From: an uncultured Ruminococcus sp.
GTDB lineage: Bacteria > Bacillota > Clostridia > Oscillospirales > Ruminococcaceae
Length of the DNA: 7,986 bases
NCBI GenBank assembly: GCA_945867875.1
Contig: CAMBJF010000104.1
Span: forward strand, 1-7,986
Direction: 5' to 3'
Shown: positions 1 to 6,104 of the stretch, piece after piece
Numbering within the stretch: position 1 is the stretch's first letter
How the letters are laid out: the number at the start of each line of letters is the position of its first letter
Notes under the pieces: generated by a model
What the model was told of the DNA's origin: nothing
The model's input: only the letters and a program-made list of their open reading frames with translations
Database searches by the model: none
Made by a program: the position numbers and the translations under genes

Positions 1-530
1 GAGCCAGCCTGTCATCGATGTGCGCAGAAGCCGAGATATCCGACATAACCGTTAACGACGGCGGAAATGTCAGGGAACTTTTTGCGGAGCATAATTACGA
101 TATCGCCCTTCTTGTCCTCCCCTTTTCGGACAGATTCGGCGCCGATACCGCCGCATATCTTGGCAAAAGCTATGACACTCAGACTATCGCCTTTGTCCCC
201 TCAAAGGTGTATGACGATGTGTGCATAAAGCTGTCTGGCTCGGGTATCCTTATCCTGCCCAAATCAGCTCCGAGGTCGCTCATCGTAAATGCGCTCCGCA
301 ACGCCGTTCACGTCAAGGATAAGCTGGACGGTCTCAGGGACGAAAAGCGTGTGCTTACGGAAATGGTCAATGAAATGAAGCTTGTGAGCCGTGCAAAATG
401 CGTTCTTATCGAGTATCTGCGAATTTCCGAAAAGGAAGCTCACCGACAGATGCAGAAGCGTGCAATGGACCAGAGGATAACCCTTTCGGAAGTGGCTATG
501 GACATTCTTAAGACATATGAATACAATTAA
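1..530 (+). CDS. ANTAR-domain response regulator with degenerate receiver, 5'-partial
   Basis: The reading frame is open to the window edge (codons in frame from base 3), so the real start probably lies upstream; the ATG at 18 has no clear ribosome binding site and would leave a receiver without its first strand. Counting from that ATG, residues 1-95 resemble a receiver domain, 100-122 a linker helix or coiled coil, and about 112-167 an ANTAR domain (pattern SRAKCVLIEYL...SEKEAHRQMQKRAMDQR...VAMDILKTYE). ANTAR domains bind paired RNA hairpins and act as transcription antiterminators. Where a canonical receiver has the phosphorylated Asp (LLD.. after YD), this protein reads LLV (Val33), while the Lys-Ser pair in place of the usual Lys-Pro is kept (Lys82). 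It may therefore not be controlled by phosphorylation. It lies 15 bp before dapF and is probably co-transcribed. Its RNA targets cannot be read here. The ANTAR call is confident; the start is not known. Confidence 0.85.
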   Translation, partial: ASLSSMCAEAEISDITVNDGGNVRELFAEHNYDIALLVLPFSDRFGADTAAYLGKSYDTQTIAFVPSKVYDDVCIKLSGSGILILPKSAPRSLIVNALRNAVHVKDKLDGLRDEKRVLTEMVNEMKLVSRAKCVLIEYLRISEKEAHRQMQKRAMDQRITLSEVAMDILKTYEYN

Positions 531-545
531 GGAAGTGCTTTCTTT

Positions 546-1382
546 ATGAAGTTTACAAAAATGCAGGGCATCGGCAATGATTATATCTACGTCAACTGCT
601 TTGAGGAAAAGGTCGATGACCCCGAAAGGGTATCGCAGATAGTGAGCGACCGTCATTTCGGCATCGGCGGCGACGGCCTTGTGCTCATTATGCCCTCGGA
701 CAAAGCAGATTTTCGTATGAGAATGTTCAACGCTGACGGCAGCGAGGGAAATATGTGCGGAAATGCCACCCGCTGCATCGGCAAGTTTGTCTATGATAAC
801 GGGCTTACGAACAAGACTGAGATCACTCTTGAAACCAAAAGCGGTATCAAATATCTGACCCTTTATCCCGAAAACGGAAAGGTCAAAACTGTTCTTGTGA
901 ATATGGGCAAGGCTGTGCTCACTCCTGTTGATATACCGATGAAAGTGGAGGGCGAAAGCTTTATAAACAAGCCCATCGAGGTACTGGGCAGCGAAGTTTA
1001 TATCACCGCCGTTTCAATGGGCAATCCCCACGCTGTGACATATGTTGACGATGTTATGTCCCTTGACCTTGAAAAAATAGGCCCTGCATTTGAAAATCAC
1101 CCCATTTTCCCCGAAAGGGTCAATACCGAATTTATAAAGGTCCTTGACAGCCACACCATTCAGATGAGAGTGTGGGAGCGTGGCTCGGGAGAGACTTGGG
1201 CGTGCGGAACGGGCGCTTGTGCTGCGGCAGTGGCATCGGTAAAAAACGGCTATTTCAAAAACGGCGAGGAGATCACCGTAAAGCTCAGAGGCGGCGACCT
1301 TTTCATCACTTACAACACTGACGGAACAGTGCTTATGCGCGGCGCTGCCGAGACAGTATTCACAGGCGAGATAGATATCTGA
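546..1382 (+). CDS. dapF: Diaminopimelate epimerase
   Basis: This cytoplasmic, cofactor-independent epimerase converts LL-diaminopimelate to meso-diaminopimelate, the precursor of lysine and of the peptidoglycan cross-link. The 278-residue length is normal for DapF. Residues 1-20 (MQGIGNDYIYVNC) form the classic amino-terminal signature. The two catalytic cysteines are visible: Cys71 in the NADGSEGNMCGNATRC motif and Cys220 in the ERGSGETWACGTGACA motif. The substrate-contact segment GNPHAV is at 159-164. The ATG at 546 is preceded by GGAAG at 531-535 with about 10 bp spacing. The gene sits 15 bp after the ANTAR gene and 14 bp before dapL, so the two DAP enzymes are very likely made from one transcript. 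It appears intact. Confidence 0.97.
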   Translation: MKFTKMQGIGNDYIYVNCFEEKVDDPERVSQIVSDRHFGIGGDGLVLIMPSDKADFRMRMFNADGSEGNMCGNATRCIGKFVYDNGLTNKTEITLETKSGIKYLTLYPENGKVKTVLVNMGKAVLTPVDIPMKVEGESFINKPIEVLGSEVYITAVSMGNPHAVTYVDDVMSLDLEKIGPAFENHPIFPERVNTEFIKVLDSHTIQMRVWERGSGETWACGTGACAAAVASVKNGYFKNGEEITVKLRGGDLFITYNTDGTVLMRGAAETVFTGEIDI

Positions 1383-1396
1383 AAGGACGAAAAACA

Positions 1397-2599
1397 ATGG
1401 TTAAGATAAACGAAAATTTCCTTACAATGAAGAAAAATTACCTCTTTATTGATATTGCCAAAAGGCTCAAAGCATTCACCGCCGCAAATCCCGACAAGCC
1501 TCTTATAAGAATGGGAATCGGCGATGTTACTCTCCCCCTTGCCCCTGTTGTTGTGGAGGCTATCAAAAAGGCTGCCGATGAAATGGGCGTCAAGGAGACC
1601 TTCCGTGGCTATGAGGACAGCGGCACGGGCTATGATTTCCTCAAAGAAGCCATTGCTGGATATTACAAAAGCTTCGGCGTTTCACTGGAGCTTTCCGAAA
1701 TTCGTGTGAATGACGGTGCAAAGGCTGACTGCGGCAATATTACGGATATTTTTGGCGACGGCAACACCATTCTCGTAACAGACCCTGCATATCCCGTTTA
1801 TGTTGATTCAAACATTATGGCAGGCAGAGAGGTCATCTATGCCGATTCAAACGAGGAGAACGGTTTTGCGGCAATGCCCGATGAAAATGTTCACGCCGAT
1901 ATCATTTACCTCTGCTCCCCCAACAATCCCACAGGCTCTGTTTATACAAAATCACAGCTTAAGGAATGGGTGGATTATGCACTGAAAAATGAAGCCGTTA
2001 TCATCTTCGACTCCGCATACGAGGCATTCATCTCCGACCCTGAGCTTCCAAGGAGCATTTATGCTGTGGAGGGTGCAAAGAAGTGTGCCATTGAGATGTG
2101 CTCACTGTCCAAAACCGCTGGCTTCACAGGCACACGATGCGGCTACACCATTATCCCCGAGGAGCTTATCGTAAAGGCCTCCGACGGCACAGACGTAAGC
2201 CTTGCTCAGATATGGGGACGCAGACAGGGCAGCAAATTTAACGGTGTCTCCTATCCCATTCAGAGAGGTGCGGAGGCTGTTTTCACCCCCGAGGGACAGA
2301 AGCAGACCCACGAAGCCATTGACTATTACAGAAGAAACGCAAAGGTTATGGCGGACGCTCTCACCGAGCTTGGTATCAAGTTCACAGGCGGCATCAACTC
2401 CCCCTACATCTGGCTCAAGTGCCCCAACAATATGGGCAGCTGGGAATTTTTCGACTATCTCTTAAACAACATTCAGGTCGTAGGAACTCCCGGCGAAGGC
2501 TTCGGAAAGAACGGCGCAGGCTGGTTCAGACTTACCGCTTTCGGAACATATGAAAACACTGTTGAAGCTATGAGGAGACTCAAAGAGCTTTTGAAGTAA
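1397..2599 (+). CDS. dapL: LL-diaminopimelate aminotransferase
   Basis: This PLP enzyme transfers the amino group of glutamate directly to tetrahydrodipicolinate, giving LL-DAP and bypassing the succinylase or acetylase steps of lysine synthesis. The 400-residue length fits DapL. Visible landmarks are the start pattern NENFLTMKKNYLF (5-17), substrate-loop residues IRMGIGDVTLPL (37-48), SPNNPTG (174-180), the PLP-contacting Asp205 and Tyr208 in IIFDSAYEAF, and the Schiff-base lysine Lys239 in SLSKTAGFTGTRCGY, with Arg247 near the phosphate. The fold-type I aminotransferase assignment is certain; DapL rather than a general AspC-like enzyme is supported by the IGDVTLPL and ETFRGYEDSGTGYDFL segments and by adjacency to dapF, whose substrate it makes. 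AAAGGA at 1382-1387 precedes the ATG by 9 bp and overlaps the dapF stop. It is the last gene before a terminator. Confidence 0.95.
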   Translation: MVKINENFLTMKKNYLFIDIAKRLKAFTAANPDKPLIRMGIGDVTLPLAPVVVEAIKKAADEMGVKETFRGYEDSGTGYDFLKEAIAGYYKSFGVSLELSEIRVNDGAKADCGNITDIFGDGNTILVTDPAYPVYVDSNIMAGREVIYADSNEENGFAAMPDENVHADIIYLCSPNNPTGSVYTKSQLKEWVDYALKNEAVIIFDSAYEAFISDPELPRSIYAVEGAKKCAIEMCSLSKTAGFTGTRCGYTIIPEELIVKASDGTDVSLAQIWGRRQGSKFNGVSYPIQRGAEAVFTPEGQKQTHEAIDYYRRNAKVMADALTELGIKFTGGINSPYIWLKCPNNMGSWEFFDYLLNNIQVVGTPGEGFGKNGAGWFRLTAFGTYENTVEAMRRLKELLK

Positions 2600-2606
2600 A
2601 ATAATT

Positions 2607-2648
2607 TTCCCCGTGAATGCATATAAATATCACTTCACGGGGAATTTT
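2607..2648 (+). terminator. Rho-independent terminator of the dapF-dapL transcript
   Basis: Starting 7 bp after the dapL stop, bases 2607-2617 (TTCCCCGTGAA) pair perfectly with 2634-2644 (TTCACGGGGAA), giving an 11-bp stem with a 16-base loop, followed by TTTT at 2645-2648. The large loop and short T run make it a moderate rather than strong terminator. A second T run lies at 2662-2668, without a hairpin directly before it. Confidence 0.8.
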
Positions 2649-2764
2649 ATGCATTTGCGGATTTTTTTAACATTAACGAGCCGGCTTATACTAATAACCA
2701 ATAAAACTGTAGACAAAGACAGCAGATAGAACGCTGCCAATCTAGGAAAGCGACTGCAGGCGGG

Positions 2765-2780
2765 CTTGCCGCCCGGCAAG
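2765..2780. repeat. GC-rich hairpin inside the MITE-like element
   Basis: CTTGCC (2765-2770) pairs with GGCAAG (2775-2780) around a 4-base GCCC loop. It is flanked by further G and C bases. It is not followed by a T run, so it does not look like a terminator. Confidence 0.7.
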
Positions 2781-2785
2781 GGAGT

Positions 2786-2803
2786 GTTGCTTTATAAAGC
2801 AAC
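2786..2803. repeat. Perfect 18-bp palindrome inside the MITE-like element
   Basis: GTTGCTTTATAAAGCAAC reads the same on both strands with no unpaired centre. A perfect dyad like this could be a protein-binding site or a hairpin tip. On the minus strand it also supplies the TAA that ends the truncated dehydrogenase frame. Confidence 0.8.
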
Positions 2804-2869
2804 CTGACGACGAGTGGCTGCGTTATAGCTGTCGAATTTGTCTATAGGTTGGATAAAGATCAGTATTAG

Positions 2870-3094
2870 GTTCGGACAGCTTTCGAGCACCTTCCTGCCC
2901 ACAGGTTCAAGCCCCGTGATAACGCCGTCCGCATCGCCTATCAGAGCGCTCATTTCTTCCTCCGATGTGCTTGTACCGCAGTTTTTACCGCTGTGGTCGA
3001 TAACCGTGAAGCCGCTTTCTTCAAGCAGTCTCACAGCCCCCGCATCGGGCAGGTCAGAATTTCTTGCGGTTATTACGATTTTCTTGCCGTTCAT
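2870..3094 (-). pseudogene. Truncated D-3-phosphoglycerate dehydrogenase-like gene (N-terminal 75 residues only)
   Basis: The frame starts at an ATG with GGAG 8 bp upstream. Its first ~75 residues (KKIVITARNSD..., then DADGVITGLEPVGRKVLESCPN) match the amino-terminal part of the PGDH-like D-isomer-specific 2-hydroxyacid dehydrogenases. These oxidise 3-phosphoglycerate or reduce other 2-keto acids with NAD. In intact members the next residues are an LKxI-type strand and a glycine-rich turn leading to the NAD-binding domain. Here the sequence instead enters the repeat element and the frame ends at 2792 after about 25 residues that include IDKFDSYNAATRRQVAL, encoded by the element. The NAD-binding domain and the catalytic Arg, Glu and His are all missing, and no remainder is found in the window. 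The gene is dead as an enzyme. Whether it was serA or another 2-hydroxyacid dehydrogenase cannot be decided from this domain. Confidence 0.75.
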
Positions 3095-3120
3095 TTTTCA
3101 AGCTCCATAATTATTATACC

Positions 3121-3155
3121 GAAAAGGTCTCCCCGCAAAACTGCGGAGAGACCTC
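3121..3155 (-). terminator. Rho-independent terminator of the ior operon
   Basis: Lying 7 bp after the stop of the ACT gene, bases 3125-3137 pair with 3142-3154 in a 13-bp stem (AGGTCTC-CCGCA type) with one C/A mismatch and a 4-base loop. On the minus strand it is followed by a short T run (TTTTC, counting the last stem base). The stem is strong but the T run is short, so some read-through into the dehydrogenase remnant is possible. Confidence 0.7.
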
Positions 3156-3161
3156 ATTTTA

Positions 3162-3593
3162 TCAGATAGAATATACCTTTTCAGCGCTCAGAATAGTAAA
3201 TCCTCCCTCTGTGAGAGCCTCGAGAGCCTTGTCATTGTTCTCAACTCTCAGGATAGCATATGCATCATCGCCTGATTTTTCAACGAATGCATACATATAC
3301 TCAACGGAAATGTTCGCCTTGTAAAGGCATTCAACTGCTTCAGCAAGTCCGCCGGGACGGTCGCCGATGCACACTGCGATAACATTTGTAACGGAAATGG
3401 TCACCTCAGCGGCTTTGAGCACTTCGGAAGCCTTGTCGGGGTCATTTACGATAAGGCGAAGAATGCCGAAATCTCTTGAATCCGCAACGGAGAATGCACG
3501 GATATCAATGTTGTTGTCGGCAAGAAGTCTTGTAACGGCACTGAGCTTGCCGGGCTTGTTTTCAACGAATACGGATAACTGCTTAACTAACAT
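3162..3593 (-). CDS. Tandem ACT-domain protein, probable amino-acid sensor
   Basis: This 143-residue protein is made of two ACT domains and nothing else: about 4-65, with the ligand-turn motif ENKPGKL (11-17), and about 72-137, with GDRPGGL (77-83). ACT pairs bind small ligands, usually amino acids, at domain interfaces. Stand-alone tandem-ACT proteins commonly follow paaK-like ligase and ior genes in anaerobes and archaea. A role in sensing an aromatic amino acid or in regulating the ligase or Ior enzyme is inferred from this context only. The ATG has AAAGGG 7 bp upstream and lies 17 bp after the ligase stop. It is the last intact gene of the operon. No DNA-binding segment is present, so any regulation would be through protein contact. 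Confidence 0.9.
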   Translation of the reverse strand: MLVKQLSVFVENKPGKLSAVTRLLADNNIDIRAFSVADSRDFGILRLIVNDPDKASEVLKAAEVTISVTNVIAVCIGDRPGGLAEAVECLYKANISVEYMYAFVEKSGDDAYAILRVENNDKALEALTEGGFTILSAEKVYSI

Positions 3594-3610
3594 ATTATCA
3601 CCCTTTCATA

Positions 3611-4918
3611 TTAGTCGTGAAGCTTTCTCTTGTCGATAACTCTTACAGCCTTGCCCTCACTTCTGGCAATGGTCTTGGGAGATACGAGATGTACCTTGGG
3701 GCTGATGCCGAGTATCTGCTTGATAGCGGCGGTAAGAGCCTTTTCCTTGTCCTGAATGCCCTTAACGGTATCGGTGAACTGCTCCTCGTTCATCTCAACA
3801 TAAACATCGAGAGTATCGGAATTGTTAACTCTGTCCACCTCGATCTGATAGTTGGGAGCATAGCCCTGCTCGATGAGAACGGTCTCGATCTGTGAGGGGA
3901 ATACGTTTACGCCCCTGATGATGAGCATATCATCGCTTCTGCCCATAGGCTTGGTCATCTTGATAAGTGTTCTTCCACAGGAGCACTTCTTGCGGCTGAG
4001 AACGCAGATGTCACGGGTTCTGTATCTGAGAAGAGGGAATGCCTCCTTGGTGATGCTTGTGAAAACCAGCTCACCCTTTGAGCCTTCGGGAAGGACCTCG
4101 CCTGTATCGGGGTCGATTATTTCTGCAATGAAGTTATCCTCATTGATGTGCATACCCGACTGCTCGCTGCACTCGAATGCAACGCCCGGACCGCTTGTTT
4201 CGGTAAGGCCGTAGATATCATATGCCTTGATGCCGAGGGACTTTTCGATCTCACGTCTCATTTCCTCAGTCCAAGGCTCTGCACCGAAGATACCGGCTTT
4301 GAGCTTGATATCGTCGGGAGTAAGACCCATTTCGTGAAGTGTCTCACCGATATATGCAGCATAGGAGGGGGTACAGCAGAGAATTGTGGAACCAAGATCT
4401 CTCATAAACTGTATCTGTCTTTCGGTGTTTCCCGAGGACATAGGAAGTGTAAGGCAGCCTACCTTGTGAGAACCGCCGTTAAGACCTGCTCCGCCTGTGA
4501 AAAGTCCGAAACCGTATGCAACGTGGCACACATCTTCCTTTGTTCCGCCCGCAGCTGTGATAGCTCTTGCGCAGCAGTCGTCCCAAATGTCAATGTCGTG
4601 CTGAGTATAGAATGCAACGACACGCTTGCCTGTTGTGCCGCTGGTGGAATGTATTCTTACGCAGTCAGCAAGGGGCTTTGCAAGCAGTCCGTAGGGATAT
4701 GCCTCTCTAAGGTCGGATTTTGTAAGGAATGGCAGCTTGTGAAGATCGTCTGTGGACTTGATATCGTCGGGAGTAACGCCCTTCTCGTCCATAAGCTTCT
4801 TGTAGTAAGGCACATTCTCGTAAACGTGCTTTACCTGTGCCACAAGGCGCTCGTCCTGAAGCTTTTTCATATCCTCACGGGACATACATTCAATTTCTTT
4901 GTTCCAGTAGTTTTCCAC
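3611..4918 (-). CDS. paaK: Phenylacetate-CoA ligase family protein (arylacetate-CoA ligase)
   Basis: This cytoplasmic adenylate-forming enzyme joins CoA to phenylacetate or a related arylacetate using ATP. Next to Ior it may also run backwards, recovering ATP from arylacetyl-CoA. The 435-residue length is normal for the family. Motifs in order are the phosphate loop STSGTTGK (91-98), FGAEPW (211-216), YGLTE (236-240), YRTRD (299-303), GRSDDMLIIRGVNVFPSQIE (326-345) and the carboxy-terminal catalytic lysine Lys423 in ARSEGKAVRVID. Cys250, His257, Cys312 and Cys314 could form a metal site; this is only a suggestion from their spacing. The start is GTG at 4918, chosen because a full GGAGG lies 9 bp upstream, whereas the next ATG (residue 12) has none. 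The gene lies between iorB and the ACT gene. The exact aryl substrate (phenyl, indole or hydroxyphenyl) is not known. Confidence 0.93.
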   Translation of the reverse strand: MENYWNKEIECMSREDMKKLQDERLVAQVKHVYENVPYYKKLMDEKGVTPDDIKSTDDLHKLPFLTKSDLREAYPYGLLAKPLADCVRIHSTSGTTGKRVVAFYTQHDIDIWDDCCARAITAAGGTKEDVCHVAYGFGLFTGGAGLNGGSHKVGCLTLPMSSGNTERQIQFMRDLGSTILCCTPSYAAYIGETLHEMGLTPDDIKLKAGIFGAEPWTEEMRREIEKSLGIKAYDIYGLTETSGPGVAFECSEQSGMHINEDNFIAEIIDPDTGEVLPEGSKGELVFTSITKEAFPLLRYRTRDICVLSRKKCSCGRTLIKMTKPMGRSDDMLIIRGVNVFPSQIETVLIEQGYAPNYQIEVDRVNNSDTLDVYVEMNEEQFTDTVKGIQDKEKALTAAIKQILGISPKVHLVSPKTIARSEGKAVRVIDKRKLHD

Positions 4919-4927
4919 TGTTTCGGA

Positions 4928-4932
4928 CCTCC
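4928..4932 (-). promoter_or_regulatory. Ribosome binding site that fixes the GTG start of the ligase
   Basis: GGAGG on the minus strand lies 9 bp before the GTG at 4918. No comparable site precedes the in-frame ATG 11 codons later, so GTG is the preferred start. Confidence 0.85.
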
Positions 4933-4975
4933 GTCTAAAAATTTATTTTTCCGCCTATGCGGATAATTTCACTGC

Positions 4976-5551
4976 TTACTTGGCATTTCTTCCCAGCTCA
5001 AAAGCCTTTTTGTTAAGCTCCAGGAACTTGGGAGGAACGCACTGCTCAATGGCATTCTGCCACAGCTGCTCTTCAAATTCTGTCTGAGCGGAAACCACGC
5101 CCATAAGAACAACGTTTGAAGCCTTGGCATTTCCTGCCTGCTCCGCAAGACCGAGAGCGTCAACGGCTGTTACCTGAATGCCCATAGCCTTTATCTTTGC
5201 GGCAATATCCTCAGGATACTGCGCCGCACCTGTGATAACGGGCATAGGATCAAGCTGCTGGGTCGATGTGATGAGCTTGCCGCCCTTTTTGAGGTAAGGC
5301 AGCCACCTTGCAGACTCCAGCATTTCAAAGGAGATGATAACATCAGCCTCACCCTTTTCGATAACGGGAGAGCAAACCTCGTCCCCGTACTTTACGTATG
5401 TGACCACCGAGCCGCCCCTCTGGGACATTCCATGTACCTCGGACACCTTTACGTCAAAGCCCTTGGCAAGAAGAACATTTCCCAGAAGTCGGGAAGCCAG
5501 CAGTGAGCCCTGTCCGCCCACGCCGACTATCATAATTGATCTTGTTTCCAT
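4976..5551 (-). CDS. iorB: Indolepyruvate ferredoxin oxidoreductase, beta subunit
   Basis: This is the small subunit of the arylpyruvate oxidoreductase, which works with IorA to convert arylpyruvate and CoA to arylacetyl-CoA and CO2 with ferredoxin as electron acceptor. The 191-residue protein is a single pyruvate-ferredoxin oxidoreductase gamma-type domain. It shows the nucleotide-binding-like turn GVGGQG (10-15), the family signature EVHGMSQRGGSV (38-49) and NVVLMG (146-151). The length is typical of IorB. The ATG has AGGAG 9 bp upstream. It is separated from iorA by a 165-residue membrane-protein gene, which is unusual, as the two subunits are normally adjacent. A 57-bp gap with a small hairpin follows before the ligase gene. 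Confidence 0.95.
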   Translation of the reverse strand: METRSIMIVGVGGQGSLLASRLLGNVLLAKGFDVKVSEVHGMSQRGGSVVTYVKYGDEVCSPVIEKGEADVIISFEMLESARWLPYLKKGGKLITSTQQLDPMPVITGAAQYPEDIAAKIKAMGIQVTAVDALGLAEQAGNAKASNVVLMGVVSAQTEFEEQLWQNAIEQCVPPKFLELNKKAFELGRNAK

Positions 5552-5570
5552 AAAATAAGTCTCCTAAAAA

Positions 5571-6068
5571 TTATTTCTTTGCAAGCTTCCTGACGCCTGC
5601 GACACCGCCCAGCAGAGCGAAAATATAGCTTTTCACAAGTGATGAAGTGAAATCTTCCTGCACTTCAAGAAGAGCGGTAAATTCAGTGAAATTTCTGAAG
5701 CAGTCGAAAATGCCGATGTGATACTCGCCCTCGCTGTATTCGTTGAGAGCGTCGCTCATTTCCCACGACCACACAAATCTTTCACAGAGATATACATTGA
5801 TCATCATTACAACTGCGCAAATAACTACCCCTGCCCAGATGTTCATATTACTGCTTTTTGATGTAAATTTATCGCAGGCGATGATCGAACCGAGAAACAT
5901 AAAAAATCCCGCTATCGCCGCAACATATCCTGCCTTGCCCAAAACTATCCAAAGGAATACAGCAGGCAGTGAGCCCACCACTGCGCCCAGCAAAGCCTTC
6001 AAAAGCGTAACGGCAGTTGATTCTTCGGGCACAGCTTCGGCAATTGTCTGATAATCATTCATTTCCAT
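5571..6068 (-). CDS. Uncharacterised membrane protein between iorA and iorB
   Basis: I do not recognise the family of this 165-residue protein. It begins with a short polar, acidic stretch (about 1-18), followed by hydrophobic spans at about 20-43, 46-64 and 76-94, a polar, acidic, aromatic-rich segment at 95-144, and a last hydrophobic span at about 146-159 ending in a basic tail (RKLAKK). It has no cleavable signal peptide and no obvious catalytic motif; Cys65, Cys84, Cys95 and Cys123 are scattered and do not form a CxxC pair. The ATG has AAAGGGG 7 bp upstream, and codon use looks like its neighbours, so it appears to be a true expressed gene. It lies 36 bp after iorA and 19 bp before iorB, so it must be translated from the same transcript. 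A link to arylacetate passage or to anchoring the Ior enzyme is speculation from position alone. Confidence 0.85.
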   Translation of the reverse strand: MEMNDYQTIAEAVPEESTAVTLLKALLGAVVGSLPAVFLWIVLGKAGYVAAIAGFFMFLGSIIACDKFTSKSSNMNIWAGVVICAVVMMINVYLCERFVWSWEMSDALNEYSEGEYHIGIFDCFRNFTEFTALLEVQEDFTSSLVKSYIFALLGGVAGVRKLAKK

Positions 6069-6104
6069 ATATTTTTACCCCTTTTATGTCTGTCAGTTTA
6101 TGTC

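Larger units (their letters stand above)
2685..2869. mobile_element. MITE-like palindromic element, about 185 bp, non-coding
   Basis: The two ends are inverted copies. Reading inward, the left end starts CTTATACTAAT (2685) and the right end, on the other strand, starts CTAATACTGAT (2869). At matching distance both then show CTnTAGACAAA (2707-2717 and 2837-2847). The similarity continues inward as GACAGC and AACGC(T/A)GCC to about 2738 on the left and 2816 on the right, with small indels. The middle holds two separate hairpins. The stretch has no plausible gene, so it fits a miniature inverted-repeat element moved by a transposase supplied elsewhere, or an intergenic structured repeat. No convincing target-site duplication is visible; a TA at the edge of the inner GACAAA repeat is possible. 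Boundaries are therefore approximate. Its right end coincides with the break in the dehydrogenase remnant, which supports insertion. Confidence 0.6.

Noticed and set aside
264..656. Minus-strand frame across the ANTAR-dapF junction
   Set aside because: It overlaps two well-supported genes on the other strand and shows no recognisable motif.
2792..2869. A real carboxy-terminal domain of the dehydrogenase-like protein
   Set aside because: These codons fall inside the inverted-repeat element and end in its perfect palindrome; they do not resemble the expected NAD-binding fold.
3113..3118. TATAAT on the minus strand just upstream of the dehydrogenase remnant, as its own promoter
   Set aside because: The position 17 bp upstream reads GTTTTG inside the terminator stem, a poor -35 box, and the start would leave almost no leader before the ribosome binding site.
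4950..4963. Small hairpin (TCCGC / GCGGA, 4-base loop) in the iorB-ligase gap, as a terminator
   Set aside because: The stem is only 5 bp and on the minus strand is followed by A-rich sequence, with no T run directly after it. The ligase has a strong ribosome binding site and fits the same operon. It could affect mRNA processing but nothing shows that.
4148..4966. A 272-residue open frame on the + strand opposite the CoA ligase
   Set aside because: It is antisense to a gene with all family motifs, is Cys-rich with no recognisable domain, and has no proper gene context; it is a shadow of the ligase codon pattern.
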